A stretch of 64,000 nt of DNA from Cricetomys ansorgei (GCA_026225945.1 JAMJFZ010003581.1:12406001-12470000), one strand, 5' to 3'. Shown: positions 44,509-55,549, numbered from the stretch's first letter. The notes: generated from the sequence alone by a model not told the origin. Numbers and translations are program-made.

Positions 44509-45025
44509 AGTAAAAGTAAATAAAAGTAAAATACTTGTAGCGGGGAGTAAAGTCTTAGAAGTAGGAAGGAGAACTGTCAAATTTTGTCCTCAGTAAATAA
44601 TTAATTAAACTAATCTTTTCTCCAAAATCTAGGAGGGAATTCTTCAACACACAAGGATCATCACTTGTACATTGGGATGATGTACATACCCAATCCCCAC
44701 AACTGATTCTTTTTAACCCCAGCTAGCTCTGGCCAGCACTACCATTTCCCAGTGTACAGCTGCCTCTGCAGCTGAGTCTTCCTCATCCAAGGCCTATACT
44801 TGAACCCACCTCTTGAAGTTTCAGATCTAGTCTTCAACTGTCTGATGCACTGTAGCATGGAGTCTGGCTTCCCCTGGAGCGTTACATAGTATGCTTTCTG
44901 TTTCTCTCTGGTTTGCACGCATGTTCACTAGTTTTCGTAAGCAGATGTGACACATTAGAGGGAAATGAGCGTATCTGCTCTGGACTCTTATCTCTGCTAT
45001 TTGTACAATGTGTGCCTTTAAGATG
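44509..45025. other. Single-copy stretch, nothing recognised
   Basis: No family recognised. Confidence 0.4.
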
Positions 45026-45200
45026 TACTCAGGACTGGTGAGGTGGCTTAGTAGGAATAGGGGCTTTTGTACAGGCCTGAAGACCTGAGTTCAATCCCTG
45101 GATCCTGTAAGGTAGCAGCAGAGAATCGCTTACCTCCACACGTGCACTAAGGCTAATGTGGGGCCTGCGTAAGATATATGACATAAAATTAAATTGACAA
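45026..45200 (+). mobile_element. B3A-type SINE
   Basis: Reads aggactggtgaggtggctta, gtaggaataggggcttttgt, acaggcctgaagacctgagt, tcaatccctggatcctgtaa and cttacctccacacgtgcact, with a short A-rich end. The tRNA-like A and B boxes are recognisable. Confidence 0.85.
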
Positions 45201-45344
45201 GTTGTGTACTCAGCACCCATGCACATCTATAGGATAAGGCTTACGCTATCTATTCTATAGGCCGTCATGAAGACTGTTGAAAGCATGAACAAATCCTCAA
45301 AGCCTAGCACTTTGTAGCCCCGCCCCCATTTATTGTGGCTTTCT

Positions 45345-45450
45345 CTTTGATTTGTTGAATATCTATTCAATGCCTGGCACAATGATCAGTCCTAGTCACA
45401 GCTGTGAACAACAGAAACAAAAGCTTATTATTCACGTCTTGGGAAACAGG
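45345..45450 (-). mobile_element. L2 LINE 3'-end fragment
   Basis: Reads gatttgttgaatatctattc, aatgcctggcacaatgatca and gctgtgaacaacagaaacaa. This matches the L2 reverse-complement text (atgtgccaggcactg, cagcagtgaacaaaacagac). Confidence 0.6.
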
Positions 45451-45479
45451 TACCAGGCCATATATTTCTGTGCATTGTT

Positions 45480-45545
45480 TTGCTGTGTTTTGTTTTGAGA
45501 CAGGGTCTCAATACGGAGTCCAGGGTGATCTAGAATATATTTGTT
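45480..45545 (-). mobile_element. B1 fragment
   Basis: tttgttttgagacagggtct followed by caatacggagtccagggtga is the reversed 3' part of B1 (gagacagggtctcactatgt, agcccaggctgg). Confidence 0.6.
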
Positions 45546-45649
45546 TTATTTCATGTTGTAGATCAGATCGCAAAGTTCGTTCAATGAATATTTGTTGTTT
45601 GTGCAATGAATGGTAATATATAAGATTAACAGCACACAGAAGGGCTGGA

Positions 45650-45889
45650 GAGATGGTTCAGTACTTAAGAGCTCTTGGTATATAAACAGGGAAACCAGAC
45701 TGTGGGTCCCAGCACTCAGTAAAAAGTCAAATGTCCACCACACACACCTGTAAATCCAGCCCCCAAATGAGACAGAGACAGGAGGATTGTGGGGCTTGCC
45801 AGATATCATCCAAGGTGAAAAGGAGACACCCCTCAGGCCCTCAAGGACACATACAGGTATGCACACTTGTTTACACATCACATGAGCAT

Positions 45890-45926
<37 letters not shown>
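45650..45926 (+). mobile_element. B4-type composite SINE with CA tail
   Basis: Head gggctggagagatggttcag and tacttaagagctcttggtat, middle ccccaaatgagacagagaca and ggaggattgtggggcttgcc, tail ccctcaaggacacatacagg and a (CA)n array at 45893-45926. Confidence 0.8.
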
Positions 45927-45930
<4 letters not shown>

Positions 45931-46599
45931 TACACAATTTCTGGCATGTTTTTTTTTTTTAATTAAATTAAAAAGAAAACCCAGCAGAGCCCATTGTGAG
46001 TTTGAGATCTGATGGCCAAGGAGAAATGGCTTTTCACGTCCTCTTTGATGTCTTTCTCAGCCTGTGTTCTCGGTCTGAGAGGTAGGTGTCCCTGGGCTTT
46101 TAGGTGATGCGTTGACTGCTGGAGGCCAAATTACTCCCTGAAATTTTGACTTGTATCTCTGTGCTTGAATGCTTACTCAGTGCTGCCAATGGGCACTCAA
46201 AACATGGGAAATTACACCAAAGGGCTCAGGGCACAGGACATTTTGGAACAGGAAACCGCTGTGAGTCTAGGTGAGTCTGTAGTTGGACCCTCTTCATAAT
46301 TATTTCCATTGTAATGCTCATCTCCGTAAAATATAGAGTATTTGTATAAAGACCCACATATGTGTTCTACTCAGACATTAGCCATCTGAGCCTGCATGGT
46401 CTGCACTGTAAATTCACCACTGTCTTTGGTGTGAAATCTCCGTAAAATGCTGGCGTTCTCTCTGGGCTTAAGTACACACCCCTCTTTTTCCTTCTCCTTT
46501 GATATTTGGCCCCTATCGCTCTACATCTATTTTGGGACTCGAGGACATTCCCGGTAGATTCCTTGCATATTGCCTCCCCTCCCCCTCTCTCAGAAGAGG
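45927..46599. other. Single-copy stretch, nothing recognised
   Basis: A T-run at about 45950-45960, otherwise no family. Confidence 0.4.
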
Positions 46600-46770
46600 A
46601 GAATGGAGCAACTGTTTCCAGCCTTTGTAAATAATTAAGGTCCCTGGGTCTCTGCATCATTCTGGTTGCCCTCTGCTGTACCCTCTTGATTTCAGTAATA
46701 CCCTTTTCATATTAACGTGATCAGTCTTGTAGGAGTGCTCCTGCTGCATCCCAAATGGAGTCTGCCTCCA
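46600..46770 (-). mobile_element. Possible ancient L3/CR1 LINE fragment
   Basis: The words catcattctggttgccctct and gctgtaccctcttgatttca, then gtgctcctgctgcatccc, recall the 3' region of CR1/L3 LINEs (atcattctggttgcccttct, ctggaccctctcc). Very diverged, so the call is weak. Confidence 0.3.
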
Positions 46771-47220
46771 GCCTCTCCATTATAAGACAATAATGTTTGT
46801 GCGTCCACAGTTCCCTCTCAGACTCTTCAAATCTAAGAGCACTTGGTATATAATTTCCCCCACTGCCTTTAATTCCTCCATCTCCTGTGTTATCTCGTGA
46901 TCTATTAACCCCCAAGCTCTAGGTGCATCTTCTAGTCCTTTCTGTCAGTCACAGAACAGTCATTGCCCAAAGCAATTGCTTGTGCTGAGTAATTGAGTCT
47001 GCGGAAGATATAAATAGGCTCAAGAAATATTTAGGAGATCCAGACACAGGAGAGCGGTGATGAAGCCATGAGGACAGAAGAGGGAAATTGCTGTGGTGCT
47101 TTGGAGTCCAGGAAGTGATAGCCATGCTCAGAGGTGACTAACCATGGAGTTACCATTTCCCAAAATGAGCGCCATTCCCCATGGACTGGTTCTGTGGGCT
47201 CCTGAGCAGCCTCCAGGCCT
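46771..47220. other. Single-copy stretch, nothing recognised
   Basis: No family recognised up to the start of the minisatellite. Confidence 0.4.
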
Positions 47221-47812
47221 GTCCCTTCCTCTCCTGTGCCTGTCCCCTCCCTCCTGTGCCTGTCCCCTCCCTCCCCTCCTATGTCTGTCTCTACCCTCCC
47301 CTCCTGTGCCTGTCCCCTCCCTCCCCTCCTATGTCTGTCTCTACCCTCCCCTCCTGTGCCTGTCCCTTCCCCTCCTGTGCCTGTCCCTTCCCTTCCTGTG
47401 CCTGTCCCCTCCCCTCCTGTGCCTGTCCCCTCCCTCCCCTCCTGTGTCTGTCCCCTCCCTCCCCTCCTGTGCCTGTCCCTTCCCCTCCTGTGCCTGTTCC
47501 CTCCCTCCCCTCCTATGTCTGTCTCCACCCTCCCCTCCTGTGCCTGTCCCTTCCCCTTCTGTGCCTGTCCCCTCCCTCCCCTCCTGTGTCTGTCTCCACC
47601 CTCCCCTCCTGTGCCTGTCCCTTCCCCTTCTGTGCCTGTCCCCTCCCTCCCCTCCTGTGTCTGTCCCCTCCCTCCCCTCCTGTGCCTGTCCCTTCCCCTC
47701 CTGTGCCTGTTCCCTCCCTCCCCTCCTATGTCTGTCTCCACCCTCCCCTCCTGTGCCTGTCCCTTCCCCTCCTGTGTCTGTCTCCACCCTCCCCTCCTGT
47801 GCCTGACCCCCA
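47221..47812 (+). repeat. CCTGTGCCTGTCCC minisatellite with 71-bp higher-order unit
   Basis: About 25 units of 21 or 25 bp, each starting cctgtgcctgtccc, cctgtgtctgtccc or cctatgtctgtct and ending in a ccct-rich part. From about 47416 on, units follow the pattern 25+25+21, a 71-bp triad repeated about five times. A longer block beginning at 47441 repeats almost exactly at 47654, an offset of 213 bp (three triads). Pyrimidine-rich on the plus strand. Overlapping frames of 148-264 codons on both strands (Pro/Cys/Leu-rich or Gly/Arg/Glu-rich) are by-products. Confidence 0.95.
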
Positions 47813-49020
47813 CCTTCTTGTCTCCCTACTCCTCCCTCTGACTCTATTGCTCTGGGATTCTGGAGCAGTAGAGTTTTCCAAAATATTCTTCACCCCCACT
47901 TTCGACCCACCATCTCCATCCATTCTAAATGATCACACACATGGCTTCAACATGACCTCTCTCATCTGGCCATAGATTGAGGTATTCAGTGACTCCTGTG
48001 ACTTCATGACTCCAGCAAATCCTCCTGTGATGCCTTTGAACACTTTCAGCACGGTGAGCTGGGTTATTGCTGAGTGGGATGGGGGCCATCCCACCTTCTT
48101 GCCACTGGCTCCCCTTTGCTAGGCTTGGCTTTCTTTGACATGTTTATCCCTTTCTCTCCAATCCCCAAACCACTTTTGAAACTTTTCCAACATCCTTCAA
48201 ATTTCCTTTCTCCATTTCTAAAAATTATGAAAGTTTGACTTCTGGAAGTTTTTACTACAGTGTCACCTGAGCACAGGTAGCTGTCACATTGCTCCGCTCC
48301 TCTCAGATGTACTCATGAGTAATGTTAACTTTAAACATTAGTTACATGCTTAACTATGTTGGAAATATCTGTATCAATGTAGGTACGCATAGTCATTTCA
48401 GAAGTCCCAAAGCAACTGGGAACATGAAATAATTTTATTGACTGTTGTCAGCTCAGCTGTCAGTTTAAACAAATAGGAACTCAAATGACTTGTAATAACT
48501 TGGTTAGTAAGCTGTTGCTTTTTGCAGAAAATCTAAAACAACCAAAAATAATCGGGCAGGAACATCTTAGTGTGTTATTCAGTAACTCCTAGAAGTTGTG
48601 TGTGTGTGTGTGTGTCCAGGAGAGTGATGGACATAGCAGAATGATCTAGGCCTACTTTTTAAGAACATAGATATTTGAGTCCCCACTCTTTACCTTTTTG
48701 ATTGTCCTTTGATAAATCTTTTTTATTATTATTTTAGCAGGTTTTCTGTGTTAGTGGCAATGACTATTTTATGGGGTTGTGTTTATAGCCTCCCAGATGG
48801 AGCTGCTGTTCCTCCAACAACTTCCAGAATAATGTGCTCACACTTGCTGAACTGTGTCTCCTGGCTGCCCAGTCACAATTCAAAGGAAGCAAAGTAAAAT
48901 ACCATTTTAGTGTCATTTATGTCTCTCTCCACCCCACCCCCCTCTGCCTTCAGGGGGAAAAAATAAAGTAGAATATTCTCGAGTCTGGTGATTTTTGTGG
49001 TGAGGGGAGCTGTTATTTCC
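47813..49020. other. Single-copy stretch, no gene seen
   Basis: Includes a short (GT)n at 48597-48614. The part at about 48300-48540 has mixed AT-rich text with gtcagctcagctgtcagttt (CAGCTG E-box) and may be conserved non-coding DNA. This is an impression only. Confidence 0.4.
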
Positions 49021-49160
49021 TACTGCAAATGTAGGGCCTTTCAAAGGCCGTTTTCCCTACATGCAAATGGCTATAACCTTGCAGAACGGCATTTTTTGAT
49101 ACATATCAAGGCCCTGTATTTCCACTCTATAGATCACTGGGTGGTCAAGAGTTATTACAG
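49021..49160. promoter_or_regulatory. Candidate regulatory element: octamer inside nested palindromes
   Basis: A perfect octamer motif ATGCAAAT lies at 49061-49068. It overlaps the right arm of an 8-bp inverted repeat, atgtaggg (49029-49036) and ccctacat (49055-49062). Inside that is a second palindrome, ggccttt-c-aaaggcc (49035-49049). The octamer is the classical POU-factor site. No transposon explains the segment. Function is inferred from motif content alone. Confidence 0.35.
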
Positions 49161-50865
49161 ACCAAAGACACACAGTGTTGGACCGTATATAAGCAGTTGG
49201 ATGCTGGTTAGACTGTCAATAGCAACCGCGTGCTCGCTCCTCCTTTGTTAGTTCTGGGCACCATTTTTCACAATTATGTTTAGAAAGCAAATATCTCCCA
49301 TGACAACTTGCCAGGGAGAGACAAGATCTTACGACATTTAAGAAATTAGAAAAATCGATGGCTAAAAATCTGTTCTTTTTTTGTTTTTTAAATTCTAAAA
49401 TGGAAAAGTCTCCAAATTTTCTTTGAAAGACTATTTAGTTATTGACTATAGTCACAACACACTGGTGATCTCTGCAAGAGTCCTAGACTATGTACCTTGG
49501 GTTCCATTTCATGAGCGAAAAATAATCTTTCTTATTGAAGACGTGTTATATTAAGTTTCTGTTATTAGCAGCTAAAAATAATTCCTATCGGATGCAGGAT
49601 ATTTATACGGTAGCTACAAGCTGGCAGAACTTGAGACATCCAAGTTATAAATATTCTGAAATCACTTTTTAGTTTACTTAGGAACATGTGTGTGTGGTAT
49701 TTTAGGTAAGTAGTAATAATAATTAATATTAGATTTGGAGTTTTGCAGAACGTGCCCACTGCTTGGATTTTATTGGCTGAAAACAGTGCATGTGGTAGGA
49801 GGTGAATAGAAAATTAGCTCATGGGGGCCCTCCCTTTGGAACTGGTGTTAACTAGTTTTCAGGTGAAGCTTGGTAAAGAGGAATAGTCCCATTTCATGAA
49901 AGAGGTTACATGGCCGTTGAAAGACCCTTACTTTATAAGCCTCAAAGTCTTTCCCAGCCTTAAAACTCAATTCTACGACCCTGTACCTGCCACTACCATC
50001 TTAGGGAGTGGGGGTGACTACTATCTAAGATTCCTTTTCATTTGCATTCTAGATACGAAGCTGTACAAGCCCATGAAGAAGTACCAGTCTAGAAGAAATG
50101 ATAAGAAAAGATCAGCTAGACAGAGCTCCGTGTGTTTTAAGGAAGCCACCACGGAGTCTCTAGAAGGGAGCGCTATTTCTATAGGCTGAATATACAGATT
50201 ATACTCACTCTTCTACCCGCTCGGCTCCATTAGTCATCTGGAATTCCAGCCTTGGGGCTTCCCAGTAACTCAGTAACATGATTGGCAAGTGAGTAGGAAT
50301 TGCTGGCTGATATTAGGGACAGACCATCCAGAAAAAACCTATCCTACATCTTGACCAACGGAGGGAATGCTGTGTTTAAAAGTTAGAAATCCCACATTCA
50401 GCATGTCTAAACACCGGAGGCATTCCTTTGTGGTGACTGGAGAGTCATCAGGACGGTCACTTTAGCTTGGAGCTCTTGATCTTGGGTGTCCAATACAGCC
50501 TGCTAGACACATCTCCTTCCATGTCAACTGAAATCTATTGAAATGAAACTGGAAAACTCAGCTCAGTCCTGCCATATTTCAAGGGCTCAGCTGTTCTACG
50601 TGGTTGAGGTTGACCGTGTTAGACAGCACAGGTAACAGTCGTTGCCAACACCCCACGAAGTTCTCAGTGTGTCCATACTGGCAGCAGTGTTATCGCCCTT
50701 CCCACCTGCTCAGGAAGACGTCATTCTCCTTAAAGGTGTGTGGCTTAACAGTCAGTTCCAAAAGCCTCCGAATGTAGCCCCGAGTGTGCCCCACTTCAGT
50801 CCCAGGAAGACTGGCCTTCATGGCACCCAGACTTGATTGTATACTGGAACCGCCAAGGGGAACAA
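49161..50865. other. Single-copy stretch, no gene seen
   Basis: No repeats recognised. A 97-codon plus-strand frame at 49896-50189 has a Lys/Arg-rich segment but no family match. Confidence 0.4.
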
Positions 50866-50985
50866 GTAATGGGTGACCAGGTCCCAGGCTCAGCAAGTCT
50901 GTGTTCATGGGGTATTAAAACTTTAAAGGCTTCCCAGGAAAATCAGTGAGCAGTCAAGATAAAGAAACCACCGCTTTAGGGATTA
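50866..50985 (+). mobile_element. Possible MER5-type hAT fragment
   Basis: gtcccaggctcagcaagtct, gtgttcatggggtattaaaa, then aggcttcccaggaaaatcag and accaccgctttaggg loosely follow the MER5 right half (gggcccagcaatctgtgttt, taacaagccctccaggtgat, gagaaccactg). Confidence 0.35.
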
Positions 50986-51329
50986 GGGTTCAGTGATGAA
51001 CAGATCAGCACCCACTGATCCCATTAGGAAATTATTAATTAGGAGTCGTATCTACTTCTTGGAAAATCTCGTAACCACTTCCCTTTACTCTGCCTTTAAA
51101 ATTACACACCATTTACAAGTACATTAACTAAGACCACCGTAAAAGAGATGTGTGCCCTGAATTATTATCAAAATAAGTGAATTTCAAATAAAAACACCTC
51201 CCATATGGCCCCATCTCCCTGGGGACGAAGCGGTCAGCTGCACCTCTGTTAGCCTTTGATCCTCTCTCTACCGCTAGCTATATCCTGCGAGTCTGATTCT
51301 TCAAACGTGCTGTCTTCTCTTTTATTTCT
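50986..51329. other. Single-copy stretch, nothing recognised
   Basis: No family recognised. Confidence 0.4.
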
Positions 51330-51490
51330 GCAGAACACGCGTTTCTCTGACTCCGTCCCACCCCTCCCATCGTTTATCCCTTTTACCCGAACTTTGAACC
51401 CTCGTCTACACTTCACTTCTTCAGGAGAGACTTCTCTGACCCCACTCTTCATCACTGAGGCCGAGAGTCACAATAATATTTGCCAGCTGC
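51330..51490 (+). mobile_element. L2 LINE fragment
   Basis: Pyrimidine-rich text with ctacacttcacttcttcagg and agagacttctctgaccccac corresponds to the L2 plus-strand words caaatgtcacttcctcagg and aaggccttccctgacc. Ancient fragment. The apparent splice acceptor tttatttctgcag at its left edge has no matching exon evidence. Confidence 0.5.
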
Positions 51491-52355
51491 CCTAGACGCT
51501 CGCCTCACAGTACCCTCACAGTCCAGCAGTGCCATGTGACCCCAACTGACAATCCCAAGACCAGTGACATATGAAAGCTGCTCTCTGGCTCTCCTGCCTC
51601 CTCTGCCCCCAGAGGCGATAAGTGGCGATGTCGGAGGGACCGTCTTCTTTACTCTGAGCCACTGTCTGGCCAGGTGCGGTCTGGAGCCCTGTGCCGAACA
51701 TGCGGCACAGACGAGTGATCGGTATTTTCCACCGTGAGTTTTCCTGGCTCCTTTGTCAATTTGGCATCGCCGAGCTTAACCCAGTACAGATACCTCCTCC
51801 TCTTAGGGGCTTTTCTCGCAGCCCTTGTTTCCTCTTTAAAACTTGACCAGCCTCACAACTCACCAAATGCAGGCAGGCCTTCTCTTTAGACGTTCTTCTT
51901 TGTAAGTTTAGAAGGTCTTCTTTTTTAGAAGTTCAGCTTCCGTGCCAGCAAATTGAAGTCTGTTTTGTCCCCTACCGAATCTTAGCACTTAGCTCACTAA
52001 CCAGCAAGTATCAGTGGTTGAGGAGCGCGGATGTGGGGAAGGGGGAATGAATGAATGAGAGGTAGACACGGGAGCTAGTTTTCTCTTCCTATTCTTTGTT
52101 AGTGTATACAAAAGCACCGTATTTATAGTATATAGCAAACCCCATTATTATGATAATTACAGAGAATATAAGATTAAGACATTACACGTGAGGATCAACT
52201 CAAAGAATATGAGCTGCAAAGAAACTAAGACATTGTCAAATTCGGGATGTCTCTAAGTGAGGTCAAAAGAACATCTGCATCTGAATAACATGGAGGGATT
52301 TGTTCAAATGAAGGGGCTCAGTTGAAAGGAACTCTACACTTCACAGTATCATCTA
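51491..52355. other. Single-copy stretch, nothing recognised
   Basis: No family recognised. The part around 52090-52260 is AT-rich. Confidence 0.4.
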
Positions 52356-52368
52356 CCACCAGAGGGCA
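52356..52368 (+). promoter_or_regulatory. CTCF-like binding site
   Basis: ccaccagagggca within taccaccagagggcaaagg is a good match to the CTCF core (ccaccagggggcgc type). It lies in single-copy DNA and not in a SINE, unlike the many CTCF-like sites carried by rodent B2/B3 copies. CTCF acts in chromatin looping. Occupancy is unknown. Confidence 0.5.
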
Positions 52369-52642
52369 AAGGAAGGCTGGAGAGTAAACAGGAGGAGTCT
52401 CCACAGCTTACCAAATTGCCCTTGCCATTTTTGCTAATTTAAACCAGAATAAGTCCATGATTCTAGCGGCGGGACCCGGCCGTCTTAATTTTAGCAAGCA
52501 CCCCGTGTGACTTCTGTACATTAGATAGACTTTAGGAACTGCTGGCCTGGGTCAGCACATGAGTAACTCCAAGAGAATGACTTGAGATCCCACAGCTGAC
52601 TCCGCTGCTCTGTGGGATTGATGAACCATGTGACAGAGCTGT

Positions 52643-52672
52643 CGGGGGAGGGGGGGGATCAGGGTTTAGGGG
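52643..52672 (+). other. G-quadruplex-prone tract
   Basis: Four or more G-runs (ggggg, gggggggg, ggg, gggg) separated by short spacers, the last two as gggtttagggg, a telomere-like spacing. The tract directly abuts the 5' end of the MaLR LTR at 52673. Confidence 0.7.
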
Positions 52673-53069
52673 TGTGGTGGTTTGAATAGGAATGCCCCCA
52701 TAAGCTCATAAATTTGAATGCTTGGTCTCGAGTAGGAAGTGCCACTTCCTGAGAGGGATTAGGAGTGTGGCCTTGTTAGAGTAGGTGTGGCCTTGCTGAA
52801 GGCAGTGTGTCACTGGGGAGGGCTTTGAGATTTCAGGGGCTCAAGACGGGGCCAGCATCACTCGTCCTGCCGCCTGTGGATCCAGATGTTGAACTCTCAG
52901 CTACTGCTCCAGCACATGTCTGCCTGTGAGTTGCCAAGCTTTCCAGATGCTGATAGTGGACTAAATCTCTGAAACTGCAAGCCAGCCCCAATTAAAGGCT
53001 TTTTCCTCTTATAACAGTGACACCATGGTCGCGGTGTCTCTTCATAGCTGTGGGACACTGACTAAGACA
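52673..53069 (+). mobile_element. ERVL-MaLR (ORR1/MT-type) solo LTR, near full length
   Basis: Starts tgtggtggtttgaataggaa and ends gacactgactaagaca (TG...CA). It runs through cccccataagctcataaatt, ggattaggagtgtggccttg, gtgtcactggggagggcttt, gttgaactctcagctactgc, agccagccccaattaaaggc and atggtcgcggtgtctcttca. This is the complete family order at about 397 bp. No internal MaLR sequence follows, and the target duplication has decayed. Confidence 0.88.
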
Positions 53070-53134
53070 GGGAAAAGTTCTCCAGAGACATGTAGGCTCC
53101 CTAGATCAACTCCACCTGGTTCTGGATGCTTCGT

Positions 53135-53242
53135 CTTCCTTAAGCCTCTTGGATTCTCTGTGGCTGAATTTTGTAATCTGTGAAATGGGGAGAGTGGGAT
53201 CTCTTTTATACAACTGTTCTGAGGATTAAATGGAGCACAAAC
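53135..53242 (+). mobile_element. MIR SINE, 3' half
   Basis: aattttgtaatctgtgaaat and ggggagagtg, then atacaactgttctgaggatt and aaatggagcac follow the MIR 3' half (catctgtaaaatgggga, gttgttgtgaggattaaatgag). Confidence 0.7.
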
Positions 53243-53999
53243 CAACCGTACTGGTGTGGATCCGCTGCTATTTTAATTATTGTTGTTGTTCCCAGTACTT
53301 CAGAATACTTATATAACATTTTGAGATTTATAATAGAGATAACTGTCCTCAGGAAACATAATTAGACCCTTATTAGATTAACTTTTATGACATACACAGA
53401 CTTTGTTTAAGTAACCCTGCAGATTTACATAGAAGATACGCTTTCACGTAATTATTTACCCAGTGAATGTAATTCTTTTTTTTAAAGAAAAGATTCCTAC
53501 GAGATTTATTTGAATGAAAAATTGAATAAAAGTTTTGAATAAAAATTTTATTGATTTGAATAAAATATTCCCATTGTGCATTTAAAATGAGATTTGATAT
53601 ACAAAAGAAGAGTTATGTGAAAATTTCAGAGACATCCTTATTGTATAAATAAAACCAGTTTCTTCCTTTCCCAGGCTGCCTTTGGATAGCATTGCAGAGT
53701 GCTCAGGCCCCGAGGACTAAGCATCAGTGCTCTCGAGTTCCCTGGATGCGATGCAGCTAGGGACATGTCACAGAACAAGAAGGTTCGGAGTCAGAGTGCT
53801 GTTAGCATCAGGAAGGACAAGCACCTCCAGTGCTGGGTATGGATGAGGACCGTCCCGTGACAAGGTTCTCACTGGACCAGGGGGTGATAAGAAACATAAG
53901 AATAGCATAACAATGTTTCCCCCAAACTAAACTTCTTCAAACTAAAGAGTTTGTCCTCCCCAGGCTCTCTGAAAATACGTTTTGGTTATTAGCTTGGTG
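53243..53999. other. Single-copy stretch, nothing recognised
   Basis: Contains a local cluster of ttgaataaaa words (53511-53568), four imperfect copies. No gene signal. Confidence 0.4.
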
Positions 54000-54365
54000 T
54001 TTTTTTAGAAGTCCTAGCAGTGGGAGTTGCGGGGTGGGGGGAGGGGGGGGGCGGGGGGGGAGTGGTCTCTGACTCTTTTGCCTGCTCTTGGGATCCTTTT
54101 CCTCCTGCTGGGTTGCCGGTCCAGCCTCGATGTGGATGTGAGGCTTTGTGCCTTATTTTCTTATTGTATCTTGTTGCGCCATGTGTGGTTGATGTGCTGG
54201 GGGGAGGCCTGCCCCTTTCGGTGGGGAGAGGAGGGGAAACAGAGGGAGAGTGGATCTAGGGGAGGAGGGAGATGGGGAGGACTGAAAGGAGCAGAGGGAG
54301 GGGAAACTATGGTCAAGATGCAATGTAAGAAAAGCAAGAACATTTTAATGAAATTAAAACAAATT
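54000..54365 (+). mobile_element. Rodent L1 3' UTR and 3' end
   Basis: Reads gactcttttgcctgctcttg, ggatccttttcctcctgctg, ggttgccggtccagcctcga, gtgccttattttcttattgt, atcttgttgcgccatgtgtg, then the purine-rich gagagtggatctaggggagg block and aaactatggtcaagatgcaa, ending in an A-rich tail. This is the rodent L1 3' UTR with its typical G-rich tract. It is 5'-truncated with no ORF2. Confidence 0.85.
54028..54062 (+). other. G-rich tract in L1 3' UTR
   Basis: Long G-runs (gggg, ggggg, ggggggggg, ggggggggg) with single-base breaks. Rodent L1 3' UTRs carry such G-rich tracts, which can form quadruplexes. Confidence 0.85.
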
Positions 54366-55197
54366 AAAGCTTGTCCTGTGTTCTAATATTCTGTCTTCTT
54401 ATTCTAGTGGATTAAAATGTCCTGCAGTTTAGAACATATTTGTAGGCAGTACCAGCTATAACTGTGATTGTTGCATGCTGTCTCTACTCGGTAAAAATAA
54501 AACTAGCAATCCTGCATTGCCCTACGTTGTCTCTTCTTTTCTTTTCTTAATTTTTTACGTTTTACTTTAAAAATCCAGAAAACTGAAACCCAGCCTAGTT
54601 TTCGAAGAGATCCTGAATATGAGAGGACGCGCGTACCCACAGGCCACCAGTGCCGCATGAGCCCACGTGCCTGGGTGCTTCTTACCGCTGTCTTTCCCGG
54701 CTCTCTTTACATCTGCTTTCTTTCCTTTCCGTCTCTTCTTCAGTGTTGGATGAAGAGCCTCGAGCTCTGCAAATGCTGGGCAAACCCTCTATCCCGAAAT
54801 GACACCTTCGGTCTGCTTCTTTTTTGGTCAGCTCATCCTAATGAGATGAGTATCTATGTCCTGTTCCTAGAAATTTGTCCCTAGTAGGTAACAACAGTTT
54901 CTTCTACATTATGTTACTTTTTTTCTTCTTTTTACATAAAAAAAAAGTTTATTCAGCCCTTAATTGGGTTGTTAGGACTAAGTGGCTATTTATTCATTTA
55001 TTATAACAAAAAGATCCAACAAAGCATTTTTCCTTATGAATAATTCGAGGTTTGGCCTTTTTCTCTTCTAAATTGTGCTTCTGCTTGACAATCTTCGAAG
55101 GACCCGAGGGTGACTTCCCAGCCCAGGAGACATTATAAGCTGTTGAATGGCGTGTTGAGGGACAAATGAAGGTGTTTGAAATAGAATACTTTGCTTT

Positions 55198-55199
<2 letters not shown>
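54366..55199. other. Single-copy stretch, nothing recognised
   Basis: No family recognised. An A-run lies at about 54940-54948. Confidence 0.4.

Positions 55200-55241
<42 letters not shown>
55200..55241 (+). repeat. (CA)n microsatellite
   Basis: About 20 uninterrupted CA units. Confidence 0.97.
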
Positions 55242-55404
55242 TACCCATCTCCAGTTTCTTTAAAATTAGACAGTTGAACAGACCGCAAATTGAAACAGCA
55301 CTCTGATCACGGAGCCTTCCTGGGCCCGACTTTTGAGCATTCAGTATCGCACATAACAGAGAACAGAGTCTACCCACAGCTGCACTCTGAATGGATTTCT
55401 TCGT

Positions 55405-55549
55405 TTCCTTCTTTATCTTTCTTCCCTTCCTCTAGTCTTCCCTCCCTTCCTTTGCTCCCCTCCCCCTCCTTCTCTCCTTCTCTCCTCCCTCCCTCTCTCC
55501 CTCCCTCCCTCCCTCCTTCCCTCCTTCCCTTCTTCCCTTCTTTCCTTCT
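55405..55549 (+). repeat. (CCTT/CCCT)n polypyrimidine tract
   Basis: Nearly pure pyrimidine for about 145 bp, with a tandem ccctccctccctccctcctt core. Purine-rich on the minus strand. Confidence 0.93.

Noticed and set aside
47031..47975. Pro/Cys-rich and Gly/Arg-rich frames of 148-264 codons
   Set aside because: They are by-products of the CCTGTG minisatellite. Multiple overlapping frames are open at the same time.
51320..51340. Splice acceptor tttatttctgcag suggesting an exon
   Set aside because: It sits at the edge of L2-like sequence, and no downstream frame with a donor could be supported.
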